From the NCBI GenBank assembly GCA_964385465.1, contig CAYLPJ010000008.1, positions 1-64,000 of the forward strand: 64,000 nucleotides of DNA. The letters are read 5' to 3'. Below, piece after piece: positions 1 to 9,501 of this stretch. Made by a program: the position numbers and the translations under genes. A model generated the notes under the pieces. The model was not told the DNA's origin. It did no database searches and worked only from the letters and a program-made list of their open reading frames with translations. Each line of letters opens with the position of its first letter. Positions within the stretch are counted from its first letter, which is position 1. The DNA is from CAYLPJ01 sp964385465. Its GTDB lineage: Bacteria; Planctomycetota; Phycisphaerae; SM23-33.

Positions 1-425
1 CACTCCACAGGGCGCGACGCGGGCTCTGGAGGGTGTCAGCCGGGGCGGCGGGTTCCTTCGCCGACGGCGGCCGCTCACACAGCGGGGTTGTCGCGGCAAG
101 CGTGCTTGCGTCGGCCGTCGAAGGCGCCCCTGCGCCACTCGAAAGCGGCGTCGTTGCCGCCGCACTCCACAGGGCGCGACGCGGGCTCTGGAGGGTGTCA
201 GCCGGGGCGGCGGGTTCTTTGCCGACGGGGTTCGCTTACACAGCGGGGTTGTCGCGGCAAGCGTGGCCGCGCCGTTCGCGAAGGCGCCCCTGCGCCACTC
301 GAAAGCGGCGTCGTTGCCGCCGCACTCCACAGGGCGCGTAGCGGGCTCCGGAGGGCGTCAGCCCAGGCGGCGGGTTCCTTCGCCGACGGCGGTCGCTTTC
401 ACAGCGAGGTTGTTGCGGCAAGCGC
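1..425. repeat. Three tandem copies of a ~160-bp GC-rich repeat, third copy incomplete
   Basis: Copies begin at 1, 163 and 323 with the same opening (CACTCCACAGGGCGCG). They share internal blocks such as CACAGCGGGGTTGTCGCGGC and end in CGTCGTTGCCGCCG. The third copy decays after about 425. The small open frames here are repeat artefacts with Arg/Ala-rich composition in all frames and no ribosome site. The left end of the window may cut a longer array. A related element lies inverted at 22854-22998. The origin is unknown: a miniature non-autonomous element or an intergenic structural repeat are both possible. From 426 to 478 I see nothing further. Confidence 0.9.
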
Positions 426-478
426 TGTCGGGCACGGGGCGTGGATCATCTGATGCCCGAACGCTCTGAGCGGGCGGG

Positions 479-2923
479 CTATTTCCCGTCGCCGCTCTTC
501 TTGGCGTCTTCCTTGGGCTTGGGCAGTTCCTTGGCCTTTGAGCGGACGACGCACCGCATGATGTCGAAGGAGGACTCCGGCTCGTAGCCGTGGACCTCGT
601 AGCAGGAGTATCCCACCAGGCCGGAGGAGATGTCGCAGTCGCTGAAGAGGATCAGCGGCTGGCTCTGGCTGTCCAGCAGGGCCTCGAGGCGCGGCGTTCT
701 CTCGCGGATCTGGAGCTTCACCCGCGTGTAGCGGCGGAAGGAGATCTCGCCGAGTTTCGCGCCCTCCTGCTGGTAGATCGGCGCGGTGTTGGTCAGTCGG
801 CGGAGCCGCTTGGTGGGCAGGCGCTCGGCGGGGAGGGCGTCGGCGATCTGGCGCGCGGCGGTCTCGGCCGCCTCGGCGAAGGGCTTGGCCCCTCCGGCGG
901 CTTCGAGGATCAGCAGCCCGCCGTCGGTGATGAACTTGGTCAGGGCCGAGACCTCGTCGGCGGACAGGGCCATCTGGTCCGTGCCGGTCAGCACGGCGAG
1001 GTTCGCGTCGAGGCCCCCAAGTTCGGCGATGTCCACCGGCCCGGCGACGTCGACCCGGGTCTTGTCGCGCGTGGCCATCAGGCGGCGGAAGCGCTGCCAG
1101 GCCAGGGGCTCGGCGTCGTAGTTGCCCGGCTTGCCCTCGTTGGTGTTGTACTTCAGTCGCGCAACCTTGACGACGCGCTCGGGCTTGAAGTCGTCGCTCA
1201 CCGGCGCCGGCCAGACCCGCGTGCCGCGTGCGGCGAGGTCCTTCTCGGCCAGGCCCTTGCCGGTCATGTACATCGCGACGTTGGTGGGCGCCTGGAAGGA
1301 CTGCTTGCCGGTCTGGGTCCGCTGGAGTTGCCAGTCCTTGGGCAGATCCTCGTCGGTGTGGATGACCAGGGGGCGGATGCCGTTGTGGATCATCTGGAAG
1401 TCGGGGAAGCCCTCCAGCTTGAAGTTGATCGTGTAGAACTCATGGTCCTTGGGCACGGGCGTCAGCGGGTAATCCGGGAAGAGCTGCTTGTACACGCTCC
1501 GGATGGCCGTGTTGAACTCCGCCCCCTCGCACTCGGTGCAGCTCAGGATGGTGCCTCCCTGGTTGACGTAGGTCCGCAGGGCCTCGATGTGCGTCTCGGT
1601 GAACTGCGGCGCCTTGGAGCCGGAGATGTAGAGGATCGGCGCGTCGTGCCACTCATCGGGCGGGACATGGAGGTTGACGATCTGCCAGTTCACGGTCGTC
1701 TCGAACTGCTTGCTGGTCCAGCGGCAGAGGCTGGCCAGGTCGCGCGGGCGGTTGTTCCAGTCGCCGGGGAACTCGAGCTTGTTGAACAGCACGGCGTGGC
1801 GTCCGCGGACGAGGAACAGCAGGGCGTAGCTGGTGGAGACCACCGGCGTCCGCTTGCCCTTCCACGAGCCGTTGGCGTTCTGGCTGTTGATCAGCTTGGT
1901 CGCGCCGAGGCGGTACCAGTCGGCGTCGCCGAAGTACTTGTACCCGCTGGCCAGCCCCACCCGCTCGATGCCGTACAGCAGGTAGAACGAGTCCCCGTAG
2001 CCGGTCTTCTGGCCCTTCATCATCACTTCGAAGTACCGGTCCATCCAGTCCAGCGCGCGGGTCAGCGGGCGCAGGACGGCGTCGGCCTTGGGGCCGAGGT
2101 CGCACTTGACGAACCCGTCGGCGAGCAGGTTGTCGTAGCAGACGAACAGCGTCGCCAGCCCGGCGGTGGTCATGGTGGCCGTGCTCTCCCGCCCGCTGCG
2201 GTAGGCCCAGCCGCCGTCGGAACAGACGCACTCCAGCCAGTGCTTCATGATCAGGTACCAGTACTGGCGGGGGACCTCTTCGTCGGCCTGGGCGGCCGCC
2301 CAGACACCCAGCACGCCGTACTGGCTGTTGGAGTTGTCGCCGTTGTGGCTGTCAAGCTGGCCGTAGGAAGTGTAGTTGTAGCTGCCGTCCCGCGTGGCGC
2401 GGATGAGCTGCGAGGCGTCGGCGCGGAGGTTGTCGCGGTACATCCGTCCGCCCTGCTTGACGGCCGCCAGCCAGGCGTTGGCCCGCAGCCCGAGCGAGTA
2501 GGTCATGTGGGAGTACTTCTGCCAGTTCTTCTTGTAGGCGTCGGTGACCTTCTTGACCTTGGTGTCGCGCAGGGGGTCGGGGGCCTGGACGCCCTCGAGG
2601 AAGTCCAGGGCCTTCTTGGCGACGGGGTCCTTGTAGGAGACGCCCGCCTCCAGCATGGCGTAGACGGCCATGGCGGACGGGCCGGCGGGGTAGAAGTGCC
2701 CCCCGCCGGGGTTGCCGTAGGGCCCGAACGAGCCGTCTTCCTTCATCTGGCTCTTGAGGAACTCCACGCCCTTCTCGATGGCCTTGGAGACCGCCTCGTC
2801 GGAGAAGGCGATCTTCTCCCTGTTCCCCCCGCCGCGACGCTGGGCAAGCGCCCCGCCGGTGGGCATCAGGAGCCCGCTCGCCAACACCCCCGCCGCAATC
2901 ATCAAGGCCGTTGTCCGACGCAT
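479..2923 (-). CDS. Secreted DUF4159 protein with prenyltransferase-like repeats
   Basis: An 814-residue exported protein. The start at 2923 is chosen because a signal peptide follows directly (MRRTTALMIAAG, ending near ALAQRR at ~27) and GGAGAG lies just upstream; the open frame runs on without support to 3052. Residues ~35-400 resemble the alpha-alpha toroid of the prenyltransferase/squalene-cyclase superfamily, with repeated G-W and NANGSWKG-type segments. Residues ~430-790 match DUF4159, a glutamine-amidotransferase-like fold common in Planctomycetota (segment YVNQGGTIL, then FPDYPLTPV). The function is unknown; the toroid suggests a binding scaffold. It is transcribed leftward and separated from prfB by 190 bp. 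Confidence 0.85.
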   Translation of the reverse strand: MRRTTALMIAAGVLASGLLMPTGGALAQRRGGGNREKIAFSDEAVSKAIEKGVEFLKSQMKEDGSFGPYGNPGGGHFYPAGPSAMAVYAMLEAGVSYKDPVAKKALDFLEGVQAPDPLRDTKVKKVTDAYKKNWQKYSHMTYSLGLRANAWLAAVKQGGRMYRDNLRADASQLIRATRDGSYNYTSYGQLDSHNGDNSNSQYGVLGVWAAAQADEEVPRQYWYLIMKHWLECVCSDGGWAYRSGRESTATMTTAGLATLFVCYDNLLADGFVKCDLGPKADAVLRPLTRALDWMDRYFEVMMKGQKTGYGDSFYLLYGIERVGLASGYKYFGDADWYRLGATKLINSQNANGSWKGKRTPVVSTSYALLFLVRGRHAVLFNKLEFPGDWNNRPRDLASLCRWTSKQFETTVNWQIVNLHVPPDEWHDAPILYISGSKAPQFTETHIEALRTYVNQGGTILSCTECEGAEFNTAIRSVYKQLFPDYPLTPVPKDHEFYTINFKLEGFPDFQMIHNGIRPLVIHTDEDLPKDWQLQRTQTGKQSFQAPTNVAMYMTGKGLAEKDLAARGTRVWPAPVSDDFKPERVVKVARLKYNTNEGKPGNYDAEPLAWQRFRRLMATRDKTRVDVAGPVDIAELGGLDANLAVLTGTDQMALSADEVSALTKFITDGGLLILEAAGGAKPFAEAAETAARQIADALPAERLPTKRLRRLTNTAPIYQQEGAKLGEISFRRYTRVKLQIRERTPRLEALLDSQSQPLILFSDCDISSGLVGYSCYEVHGYEPESSFDIMRCVVRSKAKELPKPKEDAKKSGDGK

Positions 2924-3113
2924 GGCTGACTCTCCGTCTTTCTCTGGCGCCGCCGCGGGCCGACCCGGGGCCGAACCCGCGCGCCGCGCCGATTCACGTT
3001 GTGCGCTCTGCCTGTATGGACACACCGACCGACCGGAGGTCAGCCGGATCACCTTCCAGCTTACCGCAGATGCCGCGTCTTCACAACGCGGCGGCGCAAT
3101 GGTCCCGCCGCCG

Positions 3114-4248
3114 CTAACCCTTTTGCTTCTTGGCCAGGCGGTGCTGGAGCGCGGCGTCGATGAGCTCCTGGAGGTCGCCGTCCAGCACGCGGTCGGCGTT
3201 GCCGATCTTCAGCTCCGTCCGCTCGTCCCGCACCAGTTGGTACGGGTAGAGCACGTAGGAGCGGATCTGGCTGCCGAAAGCGATCTCGCCCTTCTCGCCG
3301 TACATCTTCGCCAGCTCGGCGTCCCGCTTGGCCATCTCGGCCTGGTACAGCTTGGCCGCCAGCATCCGGCGGGCCTCGGCGCGGTTCTGGTGCTGGCTGC
3401 GCTGGTTCTGGCATTGGACCACGATGCTCGTGGGCAGGTGCGTCAGCCGCACGGCGCTGGAGGTCTTGTTGACGTGCTGCCCGCCGGCGCCGCTGGCGCG
3501 GTAGGTGTCCTCGCGGACGTCCTTGTCCCAGTCGATCTCGATCTCCACGTCGTCCAGCTCCGGCAGGACGTCCACCGAGGCGAAGCTCGTGTGCCGGCGG
3601 TTCTGGGCGTCGAACGGGCTGACGCGCACCAGGCGGTGGACGCCTCGCTCGCAGGAGAGGTACCCGTAGGCGTAGGGGCCCTCCGCGCGAAGCGTCACCG
3701 AGCGGATGCCCGCTTCCTCGCCTTCGGTGCGGTCGATCTCCTCGACGTCGTAGCCGGCCTGCTCGAAGTACCGCAGGTACATCCGCAGCATCATCTCCGC
3801 CCAGTCGCAGCTCTCGGTCCCGCCGGCGCCGGCGTGGATCGAGAAGTAGCAGCCGCCCGCGTCGTGGGGGCCCGACAGCAGCGTGCGAAGCTCCAGGCGG
3901 TCCAGGTCCTTCTCGATGGCCTGGACCTGCTCGGCCGCCTCGGCGTAGGCCTGCTCGCTCTCGACGCCTTCGTCCTCTTCCTCGGCGAGCTGGAAGAGGA
4001 CCTCCAGGTCTTCGATCCGCTCGCTGAGGTCGGCGACGGGCGCCAGGATCCGCTTCAGCGACTTCAGGCGGGCGACGACCTTCTGGGCCGTCTCCTGGTT
4101 GTCCCAGAAGCCCGGCTGCGCCATCTTCTGCTCGATGGCGGCCATCTCCTGCTTGCGGGCGGGATAGTCAAAGAGAGTCCCGGATCGCCACGATCCGGGC
4201 CGTGAGGGATTCGACGGACTGCTTGAGAGAATCAACTTCCAGTGGCAT
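3114..4248 (-). CDS. prfB: Peptide chain release factor 2 (RF2), made by +1 programmed frameshift
   Basis: RF2 recognises UGA/UAA stop codons on the ribosome and triggers peptide release. The ATG at 4248 follows AGGAGAACGTGC. Frame zero encodes 26 residues (MPLEVDSLKQSVESL...) and stops at an in-frame TGA (4168-4170) inside CTTTGAC. Reading continues in the +1 frame as DYPARKQEM, giving 377 residues, a normal RF2 length. The tripeptide anticodon SPF is near residue 209 and the catalytic GGQ near 255 (SGAGGQHVNKTSS). The C-terminal region holds the RF-1 domain. The frameshift makes RF2 autoregulate: low RF2 slows termination at UGA and favours the shift. It stands alone, behind its own promoter. 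Confidence 0.97.
4167..4182 (-). promoter_or_regulatory. RF2 +1 programmed frameshift site (CTT TGA C)
   Basis: On the minus strand codons 23-27 of prfB read CGG GAC TCT CTT TGA and are followed by C. CTTTGAC is the conserved slippery/stop context of bacterial prfB genes. A weak internal Shine-Dalgarno-like GGGA sits about 4 nt before CTT, close to where AGGGGG lies in E. coli. The downstream frame is clearly RF2, so the shift is required to make the protein. Confidence 0.95.
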
Positions 4249-4270
4249 GCACGTTCTCCTGTCGGCGTGC

Positions 4271-4300
4271 ATCCTAGCATACCGGAGATGGAGACGGCAA
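4271..4300 (-). promoter_or_regulatory. Candidate sigma-70 promoter for prfB
   Basis: TTGCCG (4295-4300) and TAGGAT (4271-4276) are separated by 18 bp on the minus strand, about 25 nt upstream of the prfB start codon. Identified by eye only. Confidence 0.45.
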
Positions 4301-4369
4301 GGTGGATCGACGCCGCCTGGCGGCTTGGCGGCAGTGCCGGGCGGCCGGCGGCGCCCCGGCGAACGGGCC

Positions 4370-7300
4370 CTACTTCGCGAGCAGTTCCTCGATCGCCTCG
4401 CCGAGGCGCTTGCGTCGCGCCTCGATCGGCGCCGGGTCGTGGGTGAAGTCGGTCATGGTGCGGGTGATCTCCGGGGGGACGCCCGTGAGGGCCTCGACGG
4501 CGCGGCGGCGGGCGGCGGGCAGCCCGTCGCCCTTGGCGGCCAGGAGGCGGGTGAGCATGGCGAGGTATTCGTAGTCCTCGATGCCGTCGCGGAGCATCTC
4601 CAGGCGGATCGAGGAGACCGGCGGATCGAGCACCTCGCGGTCCTGCCGGCCGGTGGCGGCGGCCTCGGGCGGGTAGAGGAACCGCCCGTCGCCGTTGCCC
4701 CACGGGCGCCGGACGCCGGCGGGCGTCGAGTAGCCGCTCACCCAGCCCATGGGGTCGGCATAGGGGTTCTGGGGGTGGTCGGGGTCCGGGTAGGCGGCCG
4801 AGGAGGTCCAGTAGACGGTGTCCCAGACGAGCACCCCGGAGATCTTCCTCTTGAAGGTCTGCCACAGCCAGACGCGCATCTCGGTGGCGGGGTGGTCGAT
4901 GAACAGCGTGCAGAACGGCGCCTTGGGCCCGGTGCAGACGTACCACCAGAAGCGCTCGCCGTGCTCGCGGCGGGCCTCGGCGCGGTCGTGGTCGTAGTTG
5001 GAGCTGACCGGGCACCACAGGTTGGGCCCGCCGATCAGGCCGTCCTCGACCTGCTCGGTGAGCATCCGCGTCAGGTCCGGCGCGGCGGCCTTGAGCTTGC
5101 GGAAGCCGTTCATCACGAAGGCGTAGTCCTTGGGGGCCGGCTCGTCGAACCAGTAGACGTAGGCCTCGTCCAGCCAGCCCTTCTCGCGGAGGTGCTCCTG
5201 GAAGGTGCGGCAGTAGTTCGTGAACGCGGCCCTGTACTCCGGCGTGCCCTCGGCGTAGCCCAGCAGGCCGGGCTCGTAGCGGGCGTGGAACGTCCCCCCG
5301 CCGAGGCCCTCGATGCGGGCCATGAACGTGTTGAAGTGGTAGACCTCGATCGCACGGGTCATCGCGCGGTCCCAGGCGGAGAAGTCGAAGACCGGCACGA
5401 GCTGCTCGGGCCGCGCCGGCTCGAACGTCCCGTCGGGCAGCAGGTTCGCCGACTCGGCAGCGCCGGCCGGCGTCAGCGAAACGTCGTCGTACCACACCGT
5501 GCCGGTGTGCCGCCCGGGCTCGGCGTATCGCGTGGCCCAGAGCGTCAATCGGACGGACTCGGCGCCGTCGGGGAAGTCGCGGAAGGTCCGGTCGAACTGC
5601 CGCCATTCCGTCGAGCCGGTCAGGGGGATGTCGCGGTTTCGGCCGGACATCCAACGGCCGGCGGCGTCGAGGTGGTTGAGGGAGACGATGAAGCGGTGGC
5701 CCTTCTCGGCGGTGCGGTAGTGCAGGCGGAGGCGGAGCCCGCCTTCGGGGATGGCGACGGCCTTGTCGCATCCGGCGCTGACGTTGGCGGTCCTGGAGGC
5801 ATCGTGGACCTTCAGGCAGGCCTTGCCTGCGCGGGGATTGACACGGTCGCGCGTGCCGCCATCCCACGCCTCCGCGTTCGGCCAACTGACGGTGAAGCGA
5901 TCCATCGGCGCGGGGTCGTAGGGGGAGATGTGGTTGCGGCTGAGGGCTTGGAGGTACGCGGCCGTCACCTTGCGCCGGTCGGCCTCGCTGCGGACCTTGT
6001 GGTACCGCCACACGCGGCGGTGGTTCAGGCCGAAGGACGTCTTGCAGGTCATCGTCTCGGGCAGATCGAAGCCGAAGACCTCGACGGCGAGGGGGACGTC
6101 GGCGGCGAAGCCGCTGCCGCGGAGCTCGACCGTGCCCTCGTACCGCCCCGGCGGCGTGCCGCGAGGGACCGTCACCCGGACCCACAGCGGCTGGTTGCGG
6201 TCGGCATCGAGCTCCCGCGGGGCGTTCAGCGGCGGCAGGGGGTCGGGCCAGTCGCCGACGGCGCCGGTGGCGTCGGTGGGTTGGGTGACCGGCACGTAGC
6301 CGACGCGCAAGACCTCCACGGCGTCGGCGGGGATCAGCGCCTTGCCCGGCCCGCGGAGGGCGCGGGGCTCGACGCGGAAGCCCTCCAGCGGCGCCTCGGG
6401 GCGTACGACGAGCTGGCAGGCCTCGGCCTCGCCGCCGGCGGCATGCAGCAGCAGGCCCCGGGGCTTGCCGCGCGGGACCGACTTCGGCGCCGGACGCGTC
6501 CGGCTGACCTTCCAGCCGCTGGAGCAGCCCCACAGCCGCACCGCCGGCGTATCCCCGCCCAGCAGGTGGCCGTAGGAGGCGTCGTGCAGTGCCGGGACGG
6601 CCACGGGCATCTCGGCCGCGAAGGCCAGCCCGTCCTCGCCGGCGATCCGCAGGACATTCAGCCCCGTCCCGTCGAGCTCGTAGGGGATTCGGACAGCCGC
6701 CGCCTCGCCCGGGGGAAGGTCCAGCTCGCGGCGGCGGGAGGTCTGGCCGCCTTCGGGGCCGGTCACGCTCAGGCTCACCGTGCCGCCGATCCTTCCCTTC
6801 GTCGTGTTGGTCAGCCGCAGGACGACCTCGTTCCGCCCGCCGGGGATGCACTCGCCGAGGGCCTCGACGTCCAGGCCGACGCGCGGGTCCGGGCGGGCCA
6901 CGGTCAGGTAATGCGTCCGCCCGGCGACGGCCGCGGCCGGGCCGGACACCGCCGCCGTGTAGGCGTAGTCGGCGATCTGGAGGTTGCAGCCTTTGCCCCC
7001 CGCGACGGGTCGGGCTGCCAGGCGGACCCAGACGGCCTCGGCGGGCAGCAGGTCGGCGGGGAGGTCGAAGCCATCGGCGCCGACCCCGCCGACCGTGCCG
7101 AGTTCGCGCCAGTCCTTGCCGTCCGGCGAGACGGCCAGGGCGAGCTCGCCGGCGGTGTGGTAGCAGACTCCGACCTCGACGCGGGCGTCCCGCTGGGAAC
7201 GGTCGCCGACGGCATGGCGGAAGACGACCTCCTCGCCGGCCCCGAAGCACCAACGGTTGGTGTTGTAGTCGGCGGTGTGACGGGCGAGCGGGCGGCAGTG

Positions 7301-7909
7301 GTTGCCGGCCTCGGGCCCGGCGGCGAGCGCGAAGCGGTAGCGGCACCCGCCGTCGGGACCTGGGCGGAGGCTCTCGCCGGCGCCGAGGGCGAGGCCGCCG
7401 TGACGGCTGTGCACGGCGCGGGCGCCGGCGAGGCGGACGTCGTCGAACGCCACGCGCCCGTCGACGTGCCACTGCCCCAGCCGGATGCCGGCCCCCCCGG
7501 CCGGGACGTCGGCCGGGACGACGAAGTGCGACGCGACCGCCGTCCAGTCTTCCGGCAGCTTGCCGAGATCGCGGTTGCAGAAGCCCGGGCCGCTGACCGC
7601 CGTGCCCCCCGTCGAACCCAGCGACCGCGCCCGCAGGCGCAGCACGTACAGCTCGCCGGGCTCGAGGGCCACCTTCGCCGACTGCCAGAAGCCGTGATCC
7701 GTCCCCGATCCGCGCACGCTGATCGCCCGGCCGCCGGCGGCTGCGCCCTCGTCCAGCCACTCGCCCTCGCCGCGAAGCGTCCACCCGGCCGGGGCGGCGT
7801 CACCGGTCTCGAACGAGCCGTTGGGCAGGAGCTGCTCGGCGGCGCCGGCTGGGGCGAGCAGCAGCAGTGCAAGGAGGCATGCGGACACGCGACGGGCGGC
7901 GATTCTCAT
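4370..7909 (-). CDS. Large secreted glycoside-hydrolase-like protein (DUF4091/GH123 type)
   Basis: A 1179-residue protein with a signal peptide (ACLLALLLLAPAGAAEQ). The start at 7909 has GGGAGA 6 nt upstream. Residues ~25-170 look like a carbohydrate-binding beta-sandwich (LLPNGSFETGDAAPAGW). Further beta-rich domains follow, with a second CBM-like stretch near 700-830. The C-terminal ~350 residues resemble DUF4091, the catalytic barrel of GH123 (beta-N-acetylgalactosaminidase) relatives. YWFDEP near residue 920 supplies adjacent Asp-Glu candidates, and RLEMLRDGIEDYEYL near the end is a hallmark of this family. A role in polysaccharide breakdown is inferred; the substrate is unknown. It ends 121 bp before the prfB start. 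Confidence 0.8.
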   Translation of the reverse strand: MRIAARRVSACLLALLLLAPAGAAEQLLPNGSFETGDAAPAGWTLRGEGEWLDEGAAAGGRAISVRGSGTDHGFWQSAKVALEPGELYVLRLRARSLGSTGGTAVSGPGFCNRDLGKLPEDWTAVASHFVVPADVPAGGAGIRLGQWHVDGRVAFDDVRLAGARAVHSRHGGLALGAGESLRPGPDGGCRYRFALAAGPEAGNHCRPLARHTADYNTNRWCFGAGEEVVFRHAVGDRSQRDARVEVGVCYHTAGELALAVSPDGKDWRELGTVGGVGADGFDLPADLLPAEAVWVRLAARPVAGGKGCNLQIADYAYTAAVSGPAAAVAGRTHYLTVARPDPRVGLDVEALGECIPGGRNEVVLRLTNTTKGRIGGTVSLSVTGPEGGQTSRRRELDLPPGEAAAVRIPYELDGTGLNVLRIAGEDGLAFAAEMPVAVPALHDASYGHLLGGDTPAVRLWGCSSGWKVSRTRPAPKSVPRGKPRGLLLHAAGGEAEACQLVVRPEAPLEGFRVEPRALRGPGKALIPADAVEVLRVGYVPVTQPTDATGAVGDWPDPLPPLNAPRELDADRNQPLWVRVTVPRGTPPGRYEGTVELRGSGFAADVPLAVEVFGFDLPETMTCKTSFGLNHRRVWRYHKVRSEADRRKVTAAYLQALSRNHISPYDPAPMDRFTVSWPNAEAWDGGTRDRVNPRAGKACLKVHDASRTANVSAGCDKAVAIPEGGLRLRLHYRTAEKGHRFIVSLNHLDAAGRWMSGRNRDIPLTGSTEWRQFDRTFRDFPDGAESVRLTLWATRYAEPGRHTGTVWYDDVSLTPAGAAESANLLPDGTFEPARPEQLVPVFDFSAWDRAMTRAIEVYHFNTFMARIEGLGGGTFHARYEPGLLGYAEGTPEYRAAFTNYCRTFQEHLREKGWLDEAYVYWFDEPAPKDYAFVMNGFRKLKAAAPDLTRMLTEQVEDGLIGGPNLWCPVSSNYDHDRAEARREHGERFWWYVCTGPKAPFCTLFIDHPATEMRVWLWQTFKRKISGVLVWDTVYWTSSAAYPDPDHPQNPYADPMGWVSGYSTPAGVRRPWGNGDGRFLYPPEAAATGRQDREVLDPPVSSIRLEMLRDGIEDYEYLAMLTRLLAAKGDGLPAARRRAVEALTGVPPEITRTMTDFTHDPAPIEARRKRLGEAIEELLAK

Positions 7910-8001
7910 CGTGTTCTCCCGGTCTGACGGACAACGGACTCGCCTCGACAGTATGCTATCGCGCGGCGGCGCAGCGTGCACCCATTCGGCGGAAGGGCCC
8001 C

Positions 8002-8029
8002 TTGCCAGCGGTGGGGCGTCGGGTATGAT
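8002..8029 (+). promoter_or_regulatory. Candidate sigma-70 promoter upstream of the CorC-family gene
   Basis: TTGCCA (8002-8007), 16 bp, TATGAT (8024-8029), about 125 nt before the GTG start at 8154. The same TTGC(C/G)N / TATNNT form recurs before several genes in the window. Confidence 0.5.
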
Positions 8030-8153
8030 GGGGCCTGTGGTCCCGTCGGGTTGGCGTGGGCCTCGGCCGCGCTGAGCGTCCCCCCGCGGCCGGGGCATGG
8101 AAGAGGCTCGGCCCGGCGGGCGGGGCGACGCCCGTTTTGGAGCCTGAAACAAC

Positions 8154-9431
8154 GTGGGTCCTCTGTTCTGGGTCGTGGTGGCCGCGACCGCGCTGTCCTG
8201 CTTCTTCGCGGTGACCGGAGCGTCGCTGCGGGTGGTGCGGCGGGTGGCCATGGAAGAGCACTTCGTCGGCCCGGCCGGAAGGGAGCACCTGCTGCGCCTG
8301 GAGCGGCACCTGCCCGCGCTTCGCTGGACGACCTCCTTCCTCCGCGCCGCGGCGAACCTGGCGGTCACCGTGGCGGTGCTGTACCTCTTCGACGTCTGGC
8401 GGGGCGGTCCGGGGCGCCTGGCCGGGGCGGTGGCGGTCGTGGCCGCCCTGATCACGCTGTTCAGCATCGTCATTCCCCAGGCGTGGGCGTCCTATGCCGG
8501 CGAACGCGTCCTGCGGCGGACGCTCGGGCTGCTGATCTTTCTGCGCTACCTGCTCTACCCGGTCGTGGCGGTCATGAGCGCGTTCGACCTGCCCATCCGC
8601 AGGCTCAGCGGGGTGATCGAGGCCTCCGACGAGAACGGCGAGTCGGCGAAGGCGGAGATTCTCCAGGCCGCCAGCGACGGCGCGGCCGAGGGGGCGGTGG
8701 ACGCCGAAGAGGTCGAGATGATCGAGTCGGTGATGGAGTTCGGGGACACGCGTGCCAACGAGATCATGACGCCGCGGACGGACCTGTTCGCCCTGCCTGT
8801 GGACCTGCCGTGGGAGGAGGCGTGCGAGGCCATCGTCCAGGCCGGGCACACCCGCGTGCCGGTCTACGACGGGGACCTGGACAACATCATCGGCGTGCTG
8901 TACGCCAAGGACCTGCTGCCGCGGGCGGCGCGCAGCGAGAACGCCACGCTTCGCGAGACGATGCGCAAGCCCTACTTCGTCCCCGAGACGATGCCGCTGG
9001 ACGACCTGCTGCGGGAGTTCAAGCGGCGGAAGGTTCACCTGGCGGTGGTGCTGGACGAGTACGGGGGCACGGCGGGGATCGCGACGATCGAGGACCTGCT
9101 CGAGGAGATCGTCGGGGACATCGCCGACGAGTACGACCGCGACGAGGTCGAGGACCTCCGCCGGATCGACGCGCGGACGGTCGAGATCGACGCGCGGATG
9201 CACATCGACGACCTCAACGACGCCATTGGCCTGGAGCTGCCCGAGGACGAGGACTACGAGACCGTCGCGGGGTTCGTCTTCTCCGAGCTGGGCTACATCC
9301 CCCCCGAGGGCGAGCAGTTGGAGAGCCGCGACGCCCGCTTTTCCATCCTCGCCGCCGACGAGCGCAAGATCACCCGCCTCCGCGTCGAGCGCCTGACCAC
9401 CTCCGAGGAACCCGAAGACGAGACCGGCTGA
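8154..9431 (+). CDS. CorC/HlyC-family membrane protein with CBS domains
   Basis: A 425-residue member of the CNNM/CorC (hemolysin C-like) family, linked elsewhere to Mg2+/Co2+ transport. A hydrophobic N-terminal half (DUF21-like; membrane segments near 1-22, 65-85, 95-115 and 125-145) is followed by two CBS motifs at ~200-320 (NEIMTPRTDLFALP; VVLDEYGGTAGIATIEDLLEEIVGDI). The C-terminal CorC/HlyC domain spans ~335-415. The track start is GTG; no strong ribosome site is seen, so the exact N-terminus is uncertain. It is the only rightward gene in this stretch and is convergent with the cdaA operon. Confidence 0.88.
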   Translation: MGPLFWVVVAATALSCFFAVTGASLRVVRRVAMEEHFVGPAGREHLLRLERHLPALRWTTSFLRAAANLAVTVAVLYLFDVWRGGPGRLAGAVAVVAALITLFSIVIPQAWASYAGERVLRRTLGLLIFLRYLLYPVVAVMSAFDLPIRRLSGVIEASDENGESAKAEILQAASDGAAEGAVDAEEVEMIESVMEFGDTRANEIMTPRTDLFALPVDLPWEEACEAIVQAGHTRVPVYDGDLDNIIGVLYAKDLLPRAARSENATLRETMRKPYFVPETMPLDDLLREFKRRKVHLAVVLDEYGGTAGIATIEDLLEEIVGDIADEYDRDEVEDLRRIDARTVEIDARMHIDDLNDAIGLELPEDEDYETVAGFVFSELGYIPPEGEQLESRDARFSILAADERKITRLRVERLTTSEEPEDETG

Positions 9432-9501
9432 GCGGCGCGGGCCTCGCCCATCAGGGGGGCCGCCGGGCACCGGATACCGGCCACTGACCGCGGGGGCGGG
9501 T

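Noticed and set aside
1..425. CRISPR array
   Set aside because: The ~160-bp period is too long; units are similar throughout rather than short repeats with unique spacers, and there are no cas genes.
33..469. Small proteins in the tandem repeat
   Set aside because: Several frames are open at once because of the repeat and GC content; no ribosome site.
590..2929. Long rightward open frame (779 codons) opposite the DUF4159 gene
   Set aside because: Val/Gly/Arg/His-rich shadow of the third-position GC bias; the minus-strand protein has a signal peptide and family motifs.
4202..7927. 1241-codon rightward frame opposite prfB and the GH123-like gene
   Set aside because: Antisense shadow with no recognisable motif; both minus-strand products are clear.
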